Made by a program: the position numbers and the translations under genes
Notes under the pieces: model-generated
What the model was told of the DNA's origin: nothing
Seen by the model: only the letters and a program-made list of their open reading frames with translations
Databases searched by the model: none
Assembly (NCBI RefSeq): GCF_014288055.1
Contig: NZ_JACOPK010000001.1
Location: 292,120 to 356,119, forward strand
Source: Agathobaculum hominis
GTDB lineage: Bacteria > Bacillota > Clostridia > Oscillospirales > Butyricicoccaceae
Length of the DNA stretch: 64,000 bases
Direction of reading: 5' to 3'
Shown here: positions 49,612 to 57,939 of the stretch, in pieces
Position numbering within the stretch: position 1 is the first letter of the stretch
How the letters are laid out: each line of letters opens with the position of its first letter

Positions 49612-49632
49612 CGGAGAAGGTGGGATTCGAAC
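49612..49632. other. Likely attachment site core at the tRNA 3' end
   Basis: The 3' end of the tRNA-Ser gene (TTCGAATCCCACCTTCTCCG read on the minus strand) faces the integrase. I find no second copy of this block to the left in the window, so the other attachment site should lie beyond position 1. Confidence 0.45.
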
Positions 49633-49699
49633 CCACGTGGCGTGTTACCGCCAACTCGATTTCGAGTCGAGCTCGTTATGACCACTTCGATACTTCTCC
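49612..49699 (-). tRNA. tRNA-Ser (anticodon CGA)
   Basis: Acceptor stem GGAGAAG / CTTCTCC, a long variable arm typical of serine tRNAs, T loop GGGTTCGAATCCC, and anticodon loop CTCGAAA giving CGA, which reads UCG. The 3' CCA is not encoded. Confidence 0.95.
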
Positions 49700-49781
49700 G
49701 TAGCGCACCCGTTTCACAGGTGCTTAATTATTATATCATCCTGCGCGCGGATTGACAAGAGTTTTTTTGCAAAAGCAGAAT

Positions 49782-50525
49782 TTATTTTTTCTCGCGCGGT
49801 TTCTTCCGTGTCCGGTCCGGCGCCCAGCCGTCCAGCGGATAGCGCTGCATCGCGCCGAAAATCCGCTCCCGCAGACCCGGCATGGTCGTTTCCAGATTTT
49901 TTAGAAGCTCCTTGATCTCCTGCCGCTTGGTATTGCCGTCGGCAGGGCAGGGGTTGTGCACGATCGGCAGCTCATGACGCTTTGCGAACGAGCGGACAAA
50001 ATACTCCGGCACGTAAAGCAGCGGACGGATGAGCGTGATGTCGGCGCGGTCGAGGTAGGTCACGGGCTGGAAGCACGAGATGCGGCCCTCATAGAACAGC
50101 GAGAGCATATACGTCTCGACCACATCATCGAAATGGTGGCCAAGGGCGACCTTGTTGCAGCCTGCGGCCTTCGCGGCGTCGTGAAGCGCGCCGCGGCGCA
50201 TCTTCGCGCACAGCGCACAGGGGTTTTCCTCGTGGCGGATGTCGAAAATGATCGGCCCGATCTGGGTGGGAACGCGGATATACTCTACGCCGAGACGGTC
50301 GCAGAGCGCCTGCACAGGCGAAAAATCCATTTCGTCGTAGCCCATTTCGAGCGTGATCGCGACGACCTCGAACTTTTCGGGATAGAAACGGCTGAGCTGC
50401 GTCAGCGCGACGAGCAGGGCGAGCGAGTCCTTGCCGCCCGAAACGCCGACCGCTACGCGGTCGCCTTCCTTTATCATATTGTAATGGTCCACCGCGCGGC
50501 GGACATAAGAGAGCATTTTCTGCAT
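49782..50525 (-). CDS. ttcA: TtcA-family tRNA thiolation-like protein
   Basis: 247 residues from ATG 50525. PP-loop VGVSGGKDSLALL, then NPCALCAKMRRGALHDAAKA with the CxxC that binds an iron-sulfur cluster, HHFDDVVETYMLSL, and a basic tail. The family performs ATP-dependent 2-thiocytidine formation in tRNA or a related thiolation. Core chromosomal gene outside the element. Confidence 0.85.
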   Translation of the reverse strand: MQKMLSYVRRAVDHYNMIKEGDRVAVGVSGGKDSLALLVALTQLSRFYPEKFEVVAITLEMGYDEMDFSPVQALCDRLGVEYIRVPTQIGPIIFDIRHEENPCALCAKMRRGALHDAAKAAGCNKVALGHHFDDVVETYMLSLFYEGRISCFQPVTYLDRADITLIRPLLYVPEYFVRSFAKRHELPIVHNPCPADGNTKRQEIKELLKNLETTMPGLRERIFGAMQRYPLDGWAPDRTRKKPREKK

Positions 50526-50700
50526 GGCGTGTCCTCTTTTTCGCATGTTATCCTTATCTTATACTATATATATACCAGATTTGACGCGGTGACGCAAATG
50601 CAAAAAGTGAATTGAGAAGTGAGAAAACAAGAGCATGAAAGAGAAAGAATGAGAATGAAAGAGATTGCACTGGATTTGAGATATTTTTTGAAAATAATAC

Positions 50701-50729
50701 TTGACTTGCGCATTTAGATATGTTTTAAT
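50701..50729 (+). promoter_or_regulatory. Promoter of the rplM-rpsI operon
   Basis: TTGACT at 50701-50706, 17 bases, TTTAAT at 50724-50729. A 70-nt leader follows, which may hold an L13-type leader element; I could not fold it convincingly. Confidence 0.5.
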
Positions 50730-50801
50730 AGATATGCTCGTTGAGGGCGGTAAATTAGTTGTCAAAATAATTTTTGATAGATATAAACGGAGGAAGAAAA
50801 C

Positions 50802-51230
50802 ATGTCTACTTTTATGGCTAAGGCAGAGACTGTCGAGCGTAAGTGGTACGTGCTGGATGCAGCTGGCAAGCCGCTGGGCCGCACTGCTGCTACCGCGGCA
50901 ATGCTCCTGCGCGGCAAGCACAAGACCACCTTTACCCCGCACGTTGACTGCGGCGATTTCGTTATCATCGTAAACGCTGACAAGGCAGTTCTGACCGGCA
51001 AGAAGCTCACCCAGAAGTACTACCGTCATCACACCGGCTGGGTCGGCGGTCTGAAGGAAGTTCAGTACAAGACCCTCATGACCGAGAAGCCGGAGTTCGC
51101 TATGCAGCTCGCAGTTAAGGGCATGCTGCCGAAGAACTCCATCGGCCGTCAGTCCGCAACCCGTCTGAAGGTATTCGCAGGCGAGAACCACAATCATCAG
51201 GCTCAGAAGCCCGAGAACTGGGAAAAGTAA
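50802..51230 (+). CDS. rplM: 50S ribosomal protein L13
   Basis: 142 residues from ATG 50802 (GGAGG). Canonical L13: KWYVLDAAGKPLGRTAATAA, GDFVIIVNADKAVLTGKKLT, YRHHTGWVGGLKE, AVKGMLPKNSIGR. First gene of the usual rplM-rpsI pair, strongly biased codon use. Confidence 0.97.
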   Translation: MSTFMAKAETVERKWYVLDAAGKPLGRTAATAAMLLRGKHKTTFTPHVDCGDFVIIVNADKAVLTGKKLTQKYYRHHTGWVGGLKEVQYKTLMTEKPEFAMQLAVKGMLPKNSIGRQSATRLKVFAGENHNHQAQKPENWEK

Positions 51231-51245
51231 GGGAGGAACTAACTG

Positions 51246-51653
51246 ATGTATACACCTAAGAAGGCTTATTTCTATGGCACCGGCAGAAGAAAGTCCTCTG
51301 TTGCCCGCGTTCGTCTTTTCCCGGGCGGCACCGGTGAGATCAAGATCAACAACCGTACCATCGACAACTACTTCGGTCTCGAGACCCTGAAGATGGTTTG
51401 CCGTCAGCCGTTCGAAGTAACCGGCACCGAGGGCAAGTTCGATGTAGAGTGCACTGTTTCCGGCGGCGGTTTCACCGGCCAGGCAGGCGCTATCCGTCAC
51501 GGCATCGCTCGTGCACTGCTTCAGGCTGATTCCGATCAGTACCGCGCAGCTCTGAAGGCTGCCGGCTTCCTGACTCGTGATCCGCGTATGAAGGAGCGTA
51601 AGAAATACGGCCTGAAGGCTGCACGTCGTGCACCGCAGTTCAGCAAGCGATAA
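51246..51653 (+). CDS. rpsI: 30S ribosomal protein S9
   Basis: 135 residues from ATG 51246 (GGGAGG). Canonical S9: YGTGRRKSSVARVRLFPGGT, GGGFTGQAGAIRHGIARALL, and the C-terminal KKYGLKAARRAPQFSKR reaching the P site. Fifteen bases after rplM. Confidence 0.97.
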   Translation: MYTPKKAYFYGTGRRKSSVARVRLFPGGTGEIKINNRTIDNYFGLETLKMVCRQPFEVTGTEGKFDVECTVSGGGFTGQAGAIRHGIARALLQADSDQYRAALKAAGFLTRDPRMKERKKYGLKAARRAPQFSKR

Positions 51654-51672
51654 TCTACAGCTTAATAATGCT

Positions 51673-51712
51673 AAAAAAGCCCGGAAATACGCCATTTTCC
51701 GGGCTTTTTCTA
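51673..51712 (+). terminator. Terminator of rplM-rpsI
   Basis: Stem AAAGCCCGGAAA / TTTCCGGGCTTT with an 8-base loop, then TTCTATG. Confidence 0.9.
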
Positions 51713-51778
51713 TGCCTAAAATCACTTGATTCCGATGGTAAAATTTGAGGAAATTTGACTTCAAATTAGCCCATTTTG

Positions 51779-51839
51779 ATGGGTTTACCATGGGTTTACG
51801 GCCTATTTTTGAGCCTAATGGGTGGGAAAATGGGTTTAC
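51779..51839. repeat. Three direct copies of ATGGGTTTAC
   Basis: Copies at 51779-51788, 51790-51799 and 51830-51839, with GGCC blocks following two of them and TAGCCCAT / ATGGG pairing around the first. The stretch 51,713-52,085 has no supported gene. Such iterated blocks at the edge of element DNA may be arm-type sites or the scar of an attachment site. Confidence 0.35.
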
Positions 51840-52085
51840 AGAAGGCCATTTTGGAGGGGAAATTAGCCCCATATCCTTGACAGACTTTCGGTAAAAATCC
51901 GGCTGAAATGGAATGAAAAACAGTGTCAGGATCGTTTGGCGAGTTCTGACGAATTCTGCAAAAAAATAATATTAGGTATCCTGTTACATAGAGCCTTGGC
52001 TCATTCTTTGAAAACGAGAATGGGTCGAGGCTCTATTTTTTCGCCCGAAATCCGGCGAGACAAATTTGAGTAGGAGGTAACAGGT

Positions 52086-52672
52086 ATGACGGATTTCAAT
52101 CAGAAGACCCATGACACCGATGCGGGCAGTCATGGCGGACAGTCGAGGCAGATGAAGGCGATGTTTACCGACTGATTGTTCACAGCAAGCTGCCATTGGC
52201 AGAACGATTTGAACACTGGGTGTTTGATGAAGTTCTCCCGTTCATCCGAAAGCATGGTGTGTATATGAGCGATTCCATTTTGGATCAGGTGATTCAGCAT
52301 CCGGAGGTCATCTACACCCTGGCACAGGAGCTTGTAGCCGAGAGGGAGCAGCTTGAAGGTATCCGCAAACAGCTGGATGCGGCACAGCCCAAGGCAGACT
52401 ACTTCGACACCTTTGTAAATTCGGAGGATTGCACCTGCATCCGGAATTTCTGTAAGGAAATCGGAATCCCGGAGAAAACGGCAGTGGCTCTCTTACTGGA
52501 TCACCGCTATCTGTACCGCAGTCCAAGCGGCTGGCTGATGCCTTTTGCAGACAAATCTGCGAGGGGCTATTTTATTGTCCGGGATTGCTACGGCAGAAGC
52601 GGAAAACTGGTGCAGCAGACGAGAGTGACCTGCAAGGGAAAGAATCATCTCTTCAAGTTGTTTAAGAAATAG
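52086..52672 (+). pseudogene. Phage-type antirepressor (KilAC) with rearranged N-terminus
   Basis: A ribosome site and ATG (52086) start MTDFNQKTHDTD, but the conserved part lies in another frame from about 52140: DEGDVYRLIVHSKLPLAERF, the end of a BRO-N domain, then HWVFDEVLPFIRKHG and a C-terminal KilAC domain (YFDTFVNSEDCTCIRNFCKE, WLMPFADKSARGYFIVRD). The BRO-N part is mostly deleted. 158 residues remain open from 52196. Confidence 0.65.
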
Positions 52673-52683
52673 GGGGTGATCGA

Positions 52684-52851
52684 ATGACGCTTTTTACAGA
52701 GGGACGCCTTCAGGCGTTTGAACGCATGATGCAGGATACCGGTAAATACCATCGCCGGGAGGACAGCGAAGATCGTCCGCGCAAATGTCCGAAGAAAAAA
52801 GCGGAGCCTGCGAAAAAGGATGGTGAGCACCATGCCGGTATTCAGGGTTGA
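52684..52851 (+). CDS. Small basic element protein
   Basis: 55 residues from ATG 52684 (GGGGTGATC upstream), sequence MTLFTEGRLQAFERMMQDTG then Lys/Arg-rich. This kind of small protein commonly precedes the replication HTH gene of Tn1549-like elements. Its end overlaps the next gene. Function unknown. Confidence 0.55.
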   Translation: MTLFTEGRLQAFERMMQDTGKYHRREDSEDRPRKCPKKKAEPAKKDGEHHAGIQG

Positions 52852-53506
52852 GAAAAACAGCAATTACACAACGATGTGCCATTACCACCTGCGGGATCAG
52901 GGTCTTAGCCTGAAAGGAAAAGAACTTCTCTCTATGCTGCTCAGTTTGCCGGACACATGGAACTATTCGGTACGGGGACTATCTTCGATTACGCCGGACG
53001 GCGTAGATGGAGTGCTTACGGCTCTGAAAGAGCTGGAGCGTCTTGGGTATCTGGAAAGGAACCAGCAGCGTGAGAGCAACGGTCGGATGGGCAGAGCGGA
53101 GTATGTGATTTATGAGATGCCAAGGAAAAAGCCGTGTTCGGAATCACCGTGTACGGAAAAGCCGTATGCGGTAAATCCGGATACGGACACACCGGTTACG
53201 GAAAATCCCGCGCAATTAAGTACTAATAGAACAAGTACTGAAACAATCAATAAAAGAGAGAAGAAGGAAATCCAGCACCGGTATGGCTCATACGAAAATG
53301 TCCTTCTCTCTGACACGGAATACGGCAAGCTCCGGCAGGAGTTCCCAGGAGATTATCAGATGCGGGTGGAACGGGTCTCTGAGTATATGGCCTCCACCGG
53401 CAGGAGCTACAAAAATCACCTTGCCACAATCCGGAGTTGGGCGAAGAGAGAAAAACCGAAGTATAACCCGGCAGACTACACATTTGAGGAAGGAGACAGC
53501 CTATGA
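52820..53506 (+). CDS. HTH replication-initiation-type protein (DnaD-like tail)
   Basis: 228 residues from GTG 52820 (AAAGGATG upstream); ATG 52832 is an alternative start. Winged HTH: CHYHLRDQGLSLKGKELLSM, SSITPDGVDGVLTALKELER; the C-terminus KLRQEFPGDYQMRVERVSEY, SWAKREKP matches the tail of Tn1549-family replication proteins. The linker contains tandem repeats around VTENPA and CTEKPY. Immediately upstream of the DnaC-like gene. Confidence 0.75.
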   Translation: MVSTMPVFRVEKNSNYTTMCHYHLRDQGLSLKGKELLSMLLSLPDTWNYSVRGLSSITPDGVDGVLTALKELERLGYLERNQQRESNGRMGRAEYVIYEMPRKKPCSESPCTEKPYAVNPDTDTPVTENPAQLSTNRTSTETINKREKKEIQHRYGSYENVLLSDTEYGKLRQEFPGDYQMRVERVSEYMASTGRSYKNHLATIRSWAKREKPKYNPADYTFEEGDSL

Positions 53507-54726
53507 GCGACATGGTGCCTGAGGTTTTGAATGCGGCGTTGGATTCGCTCTTTACGCCGAAAGAACCCGGAGAGCAGGAATACCAAGGCGAGGACGGACT
53601 GCTGTATTGCCGGAAATGCCACACGCCGGTGCAGTGCAGGGTAAAGCTCTGGGGCAGAGACAAGATTGTTCCCTGCCTTTGCAGATGCCAGCAGGAAGCG
53701 ATGGCGGAAAAGAAACGCTAGGATGAGCTGATGGAGCGGCAGCGTAAAATCAGGCAGCTGAAAGCAACGGGGATTCAGGAAAAGCATCTTCTGGAATGGA
53801 ATTTTACCGTTGCAGAAGATAATAAGGATATCCAGATGGTAAAACGCTATGTGGAGCAGTGGAAAAAGGTCAAGGCTGAAAACCTTGGCCTTTTGTTATG
53901 GGGAGATGTCGGAACTGGAAAGTCCTTTGTGGCGGCATGTATTGCCAATGCGCTGATGGAGCAGACCGTGGAGAGCATCAAGCAGATTGGTGTAGTATCA
54001 CCGCTGATTGCCCGACCTGACCCGGAAGGCGGGTACGAAATCCTTTCGGGACACCGCAGGCTTCATGCGGCACAGCTGGCAGGTTTGGAGACCGTGCCGG
54101 TCATCGTCAAGGAAATGGACGATGATGCGGCAATCATCTTTATGGTGGACAGCAACTTGCAGCGAGAGAATATCCTTCCCAGTGAGAGAGCATTTTCCTA
54201 CAAGATGAAGTTGGACGCGATGAAGCATCAGGGAACAAGAAACGACCTTGAAACAACTTCCCGACAAGTTGTCGGGAAGTTAGAAGCTGCGGATACCATC
54301 GGAGAGCAAACAGGTGAAAGCGGACGACAGGTTCAGCGGTTTATCCGCCTTACCAATCTGATTCCTGAAATTCTGGACATGGTGGATGAGAAGAAAATCG
54401 CCTTCAATCCGGCGGTAGAGCTGTCTTATCTGAAACCATCTGAACAGAAGGAATTTCTGGAGGCAATGGACTATGAACAGGCATCTCCATCCCTGTCGCA
54501 GGCACAGCGGCTGAAAAAGCTCTCGCAGGAGGGCGGCTGTACCTTGGATGCCATGTGTGAAGTGATGAATGAAATCAAAAAGGATGAGCTTGACCATGTT
54601 ACGATTAAAAACGAGGTTCTTCGGAAGTATTTCCCGAAATCCTATACGCCGAAGCAGATGCAGGACACGATTATCCGGCTGCTGGAAAAGTGGCAGCGAA
54701 GTAAACAACGAGATATGGAACGATAA
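53503..54726 (+). pseudogene. Fused DnaC-like ATPase and ParB, with in-frame amber
   Basis: The 5' part (53503-53721) is a DnaC-like N-terminus with a zinc pair CRKCHTPVQC and CLCRC; TAG at 53719-53721 sits where a Gln is expected. The same frame continues MERQRKIRQLKATGIQEKHL to Walker A GDVGTGKS. Near 53970, at ANALMEQ, the frame switches into ParB: TVESIKQIGVVSPLIARPDP, GGYEILSGHRRLHAAQLAGL, MVDSNLQRENILPSERAF. So an in-frame deletion has removed the rest of DnaC and genes up to parB. Downstream of the amber, 331 residues are open from 53731. Confidence 0.75.
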
Positions 54727-54739
54727 GAAGGAGATTTTT

Positions 54740-54862
54740 ATGATGATGAACTTTAAGAAGAATCAGAACAACGCAGTGTGCAGCATGGATTGCAAGAACT
54801 GCCCGAACGGTGCATCGCAGCCGAATCCGATGGATGATCCCATGTTTGAGAAGTCCATTTGA
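54740..54862 (+). CDS. Small Cys-rich protein, truncated
   Basis: 40 residues from ATG 54740 (AAGGAG): MMMNFKKNQNNAVCSMDCKN then CPNGASQPN. C-x3-C-x2-C could bind metal. It ends close to where DUF3846 sequence begins in another frame, so its natural C-terminus is probably lost in a deletion joint near 54855. Confidence 0.5.
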   Translation: MMMNFKKNQNNAVCSMDCKNCPNGASQPNPMDDPMFEKSI

Positions 54863-55190
54863 GGATGAAGTGGCCATTATTCTGAATGAATCCGGCAAAA
54901 TCAATGGTCTGCTGCTGAACCGCGCAATTTATACCGAAGACGGGGATATGCAGGACATTTATGCCGGTGATTTTCTGGTGGTAGGGCTGACAGAGGATGA
55001 CTTTGGTTCTCTGACTTCGGAGCAGATGCGGAAATTTGAGGAGCAGTTCCATCAGCCCCAGATGTTCGTTCGCATGGGGCGCAGCATCATGGCGATTCCG
55101 GTTCCGGATGACATGGTGAAGAAAATGGAGGAAAAGGCTGCAAAGCCCTAGGAAAAGAGTAAACCGGCACCGGACCGGGACAGTTTGTAA
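54855..55190 (+). pseudogene. DUF3846-type protein, truncated and with in-frame amber
   Basis: DEVAIILNESGKINGLLLNR, IYTEDGDMQDIYAGDFLVVG and LTEDDFGSLTSEQMRKFEEQ match DUF3846 proteins of Tn1549-like elements. There is no start: the sequence begins at the joint with the previous gene. TAG at 55149-55151 follows EEKAAKP, after which EKSKPAPDRDSL runs to TAA at 55188-55190. Confidence 0.65.
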
Positions 55191-55208
55191 GGAAGGAGGC
55201 AGAGATTC

Positions 55209-55691
55209 ATGCAGGAAGAAGTTGAAAATCGTACCGTCAATCTGGCAATCAGTACCACGAAACTGACCTTTCGCACCATCGTGAATGGCTATAATACGTG
55301 GAAACGGCACCATCAGGCGAAGGTAGCTCAGAAAACTGCACAGCTGCAGGTTGGAAAGCAAAGTATCAAAGAACTGATCGGTCAGAATCAGGGAGTCAGC
55401 AGTATCCCCATTGAGAAAACGGATTTGAAAGGCTTTGAACAGGTGGCGCGAAAATATGGCGTGGATTATGCCATTACGAAAGACCAAAATGTGATGCCAC
55501 CCAAGTACACGGTGTTCTTTAAGGCGAAAGATGCGGATGCACTGACTTCCGCTTTTGAGAAATTCACCAACCGCAAGCTGAAAGCAAAGGAAAAACCGAG
55601 TGTTCTGGAGCAGCTTAACAAGCTCAAAGAGCTGGTCGCTGCAATTCTGCCGGATAAGGTTCGTCACAAAAGTCAGGAGCGTGATCTATGA
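55209..55691 (+). CDS. PcfB-family (DUF3801) conjugation protein
   Basis: 160 residues from ATG 55209 (GGAAGGAGG). EVENRTVNLAISTTKLTFRT, then FEQVARKYGVDYAITKDQNV and FKAKDADALTSAFEKFTNRK are typical of PcfB/DUF3801 proteins, encoded just before the coupling protein in conjugative elements. Stop overlaps the next start by ATGA. Confidence 0.85.
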   Translation: MQEEVENRTVNLAISTTKLTFRTIVNGYNTWKRHHQAKVAQKTAQLQVGKQSIKELIGQNQGVSSIPIEKTDLKGFEQVARKYGVDYAITKDQNVMPPKYTVFFKAKDADALTSAFEKFTNRKLKAKEKPSVLEQLNKLKELVAAILPDKVRHKSQERDL

Positions 55692-56230
55692 GTAATAAGA
55701 CAAAGAAGCTGCTGATCCTGAACCTGCCGTACTTCATTGCCGGTCTTATATGTACCAATCTGGGAGAAGCGTGGAGAATTGCCGAGGGCGCAGATATGTC
55801 TGAAAAGCTCCTCGGCTTTCTTTCTGCCCTGGGTGCAGCTTTTTCCAATCCGATGCCAAGTCTGCATCCGATGGATTTGCTGATTGGTGTGTGCTGCGGA
55901 GCAGGTCTGCGGCTTGCTGTGTACCTGAAAGGCAAAAATGCCAAGAAATATCGCCATGGCATCGAGTACGGTTCTGCTCGTTGGGGTACGCAGAAAGACA
56001 TCGAGCCGTATGAAGATCCGGTGTTTGCAAACAATGTGATTCTGACCCGGACGGAGCGGCTGATGATGGGCAATCGCCCGAAGAATCCGGCAAATGCCAG
56101 AAACAAAAATGTGCTGGTGGTGGGCAGTTCCGGCAGCGGCAAGACAAGATTTTGGTTGAAACCCAACCTTTTACAATGCCACAGCTCCTACGTGGTCACT
56201 GACCCGAAAGGTTACACTATAAGAGGATAG
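55688..56230 (+). pseudogene. VirD4/TraG-type coupling protein, truncated
   Basis: 180 residues. Two N-terminal membrane segments, IEYGSARWGTQKDIEPYEDP, then Walker A VGSSGSGKTRFWLKPN and YVVTDPKG, where the sequence abruptly ends YTIRG and stop. Intact relatives have about 600 residues, so the deletion removes most of the ATPase and all downstream transfer genes. Confidence 0.8.
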
Positions 56231-56289
56231 AAAAAAGGAGCGTTTCACAAACGAAGATTTCTTGAAGAAGGGAGGTCAAAACCGCGGCT

Positions 56290-56705
56290 AAGAAAGATGG
56301 GCAGCGAGCCCAGCAAAGAGGAAGTCAAAGATGATCTTCTGAGCATTATTTCGGAGCTGTCTACGATTGCGAAGAAAATCTAATCGTGCTCTGAGTTTGG
56401 AAATGACAAAATAGAGATACTATACCATTGCAAAAAAGAAGTGGGCACGATATAATATGGATAAGAAGGCAAAAGTCACCGCAATGGTGTGAAAATAGAT
56501 TTTGGCTTTTTCCATAAGGAGTAGATCGAGAGGCGTTATCCTCAGTGGCTGAAAATACAGATGTGTGATGCTTGCAGCAAGCTATTTATATAAGCCGAAA
56601 GGCCGCAGAAATGCGGCTTTTCCTAAATACATGAGTTAGCCGAACCTAACCTGTCGATGCGCGCGTGCTGGTTAGAAAAATCTAACTATAAAAGGAGAGA
56701 CAGCA
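56290..56705. other. Element debris and terminator before the methyltransferase operon
   Basis: A 28-codon frame (56297-56383, EEVKDDLLSIISELSTIAKK) may be a gene tail from the collapsed element. A hairpin GGCCGCA / TGCGGC with TTTTCC at about 56600-56622 acts as a terminator. GGTTAGAAAAATCTAACTAT before 56706 may be an operator or promoter for the next operon. No gene is supported. Confidence 0.4.
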
Positions 56706-57320
56706 ATGCGAGAACACAAGAATTTCTGGGACAGAAATGCAGGCCTGTATGACTGCTTTATGCGAAAAGACAGGGCAGTATACGAGAAAATGTATGAGCT
56801 GATCCGTCCGGTCGTGAAAGACAAAACAGTGCTGGAGGCGGCTGCCGGAACGGGACTGATCGCCAAGCACATCGTAAAAGCAGCGGCACACATCGAGGCG
56901 ACGGATGCCTCTCCGGAAATGATTACAGAGGCCAAACGGGGGAATTACTCTGCGAAGCTGCGTTTTTCCGTGCAGGATATGTTTTCTCTGCCATACGCGA
57001 GCAAATCATTCGATGTGGTAATCGTATCAAACGCACTGCACATTGTGCCTCAGCCAGAAAAATCACTGCGAGAGATCAAACGGGTGCTGAAGGATGACGG
57101 TGTGCTGATCGCGCCTACCTTTACGCACGCAGAAAACTCATTTCCCGGCAAGGTCAAAGCCTTTTTCATGAATCTGGCAGGCTTTCCTCTCCACAGCAAG
57201 TGGACGAGTGAAGAATACCTAAAATTTCTGCAACAGAATGATTGGACAGTGCGAAAAAGTGTTGTTCTAAAGGCCTCTTTTCCGCTGACCTATACGGAAT
57301 GTGTGAAATCGGAGGTGTGA
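56706..57320 (+). CDS. Class I SAM methyltransferase
   Basis: 204 residues from ATG 56706 (AAAGGAG). SAM-binding motif VLEAAAGTGLIAKHIVKAAA, then DASPEMITEA, and FDVVIVSNALHIVPQPEKSL. Resembles UbiE/COQ5-type small-molecule methyltransferases. First gene of a packed operon whose substrate is unknown. Confidence 0.85.
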   Translation: MREHKNFWDRNAGLYDCFMRKDRAVYEKMYELIRPVVKDKTVLEAAAGTGLIAKHIVKAAAHIEATDASPEMITEAKRGNYSAKLRFSVQDMFSLPYASKSFDVVIVSNALHIVPQPEKSLREIKRVLKDDGVLIAPTFTHAENSFPGKVKAFFMNLAGFPLHSKWTSEEYLKFLQQNDWTVRKSVVLKASFPLTYTECVKSEV

Positions 57321-57321
57321 T

Positions 57322-57930
57322 ATGTCCTTCTTTGAAAACACCCGCAAGCCCGCAGGCTTTAGCGGGAAGATCATGGTTGCTATGATGAACTTTGGGCACA
57401 GCGCAATGGCAGCGTGGGGATTGCATTTTTTACAGCCTGCCCCGGATGCTATGGTGCTGGACTGCGGCTGCGGCGGTGGGGCGAACATCAAAACGCTGCT
57501 GAAGCTGTGTCCCAAGGGCAAGGTGCAGGGCATCGACTATTCGGCAGTCAGTGTAGAAAAAGCGCGAAAGGTCAATGCAGGTGCCATTGCAGCAGGGCAG
57601 TGTACTGTGCAGCAGGCAAGTGTAGCAGAGTTGCCGTTTGAAGCGGAGCAGTTTGATGTAGTGACCGCATTTGAAACGGTCTATTTCTGGCCGGAGCTTG
57701 CGCAAAATTTCAGAGAGGTCTATCGGGTGCTGAAGCCCGGGGGGACTTTTTTCATCTGTAACGAAGCAAACGGCGAAACAGCAAAAGACGACAAATGGAC
57801 GCGAATCATTAACGGTATGACCATCTATACGGATGCTGATCTGAAAGTGTATCTGGAGCAAGCAGGCTTTGACAGGGTTCAGAGTCACAAAAATAAAAAG
57901 GGCTGGCTGTGCGTCACAGCACAGAAATGA
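57322..57930 (+). CDS. Class I SAM methyltransferase
   Basis: 202 residues, start two bases after the preceding stop (GGAGGTG upstream). Motif VLDCGCGGGANIKTLLKLCP, IDYSAVSVEKARKVN, FDVVTAFETVYFWPELAQNF, REVYRVLKPGGTFFI. Typical small-molecule methyltransferase; different from its neighbours, so not a recent tandem duplicate. Confidence 0.85.
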   Translation: MSFFENTRKPAGFSGKIMVAMMNFGHSAMAAWGLHFLQPAPDAMVLDCGCGGGANIKTLLKLCPKGKVQGIDYSAVSVEKARKVNAGAIAAGQCTVQQASVAELPFEAEQFDVVTAFETVYFWPELAQNFREVYRVLKPGGTFFICNEANGETAKDDKWTRIINGMTIYTDADLKVYLEQAGFDRVQSHKNKKGWLCVTAQK

Positions 57931-57939
57931 GGTGCGATC

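Noticed and set aside
50559..51872. Long minus-strand open frame opposite rplM-rpsI
   Set aside because: It is the shadow of two highly biased ribosomal protein genes and has no ribosome site or recognisable domain.
2199..55190. Genome-wide recoding of TAG to Gln
   Set aside because: TAG clearly ends real genes at 23647, 42106 and 45325 and no CUA tRNA is seen in the window; kept only as a lower-level question.
56400..56700. Riboswitch before the methyltransferase operon
   Set aside because: Only a simple terminator hairpin and a short inverted repeat are visible; no known aptamer core could be recognised by eye.
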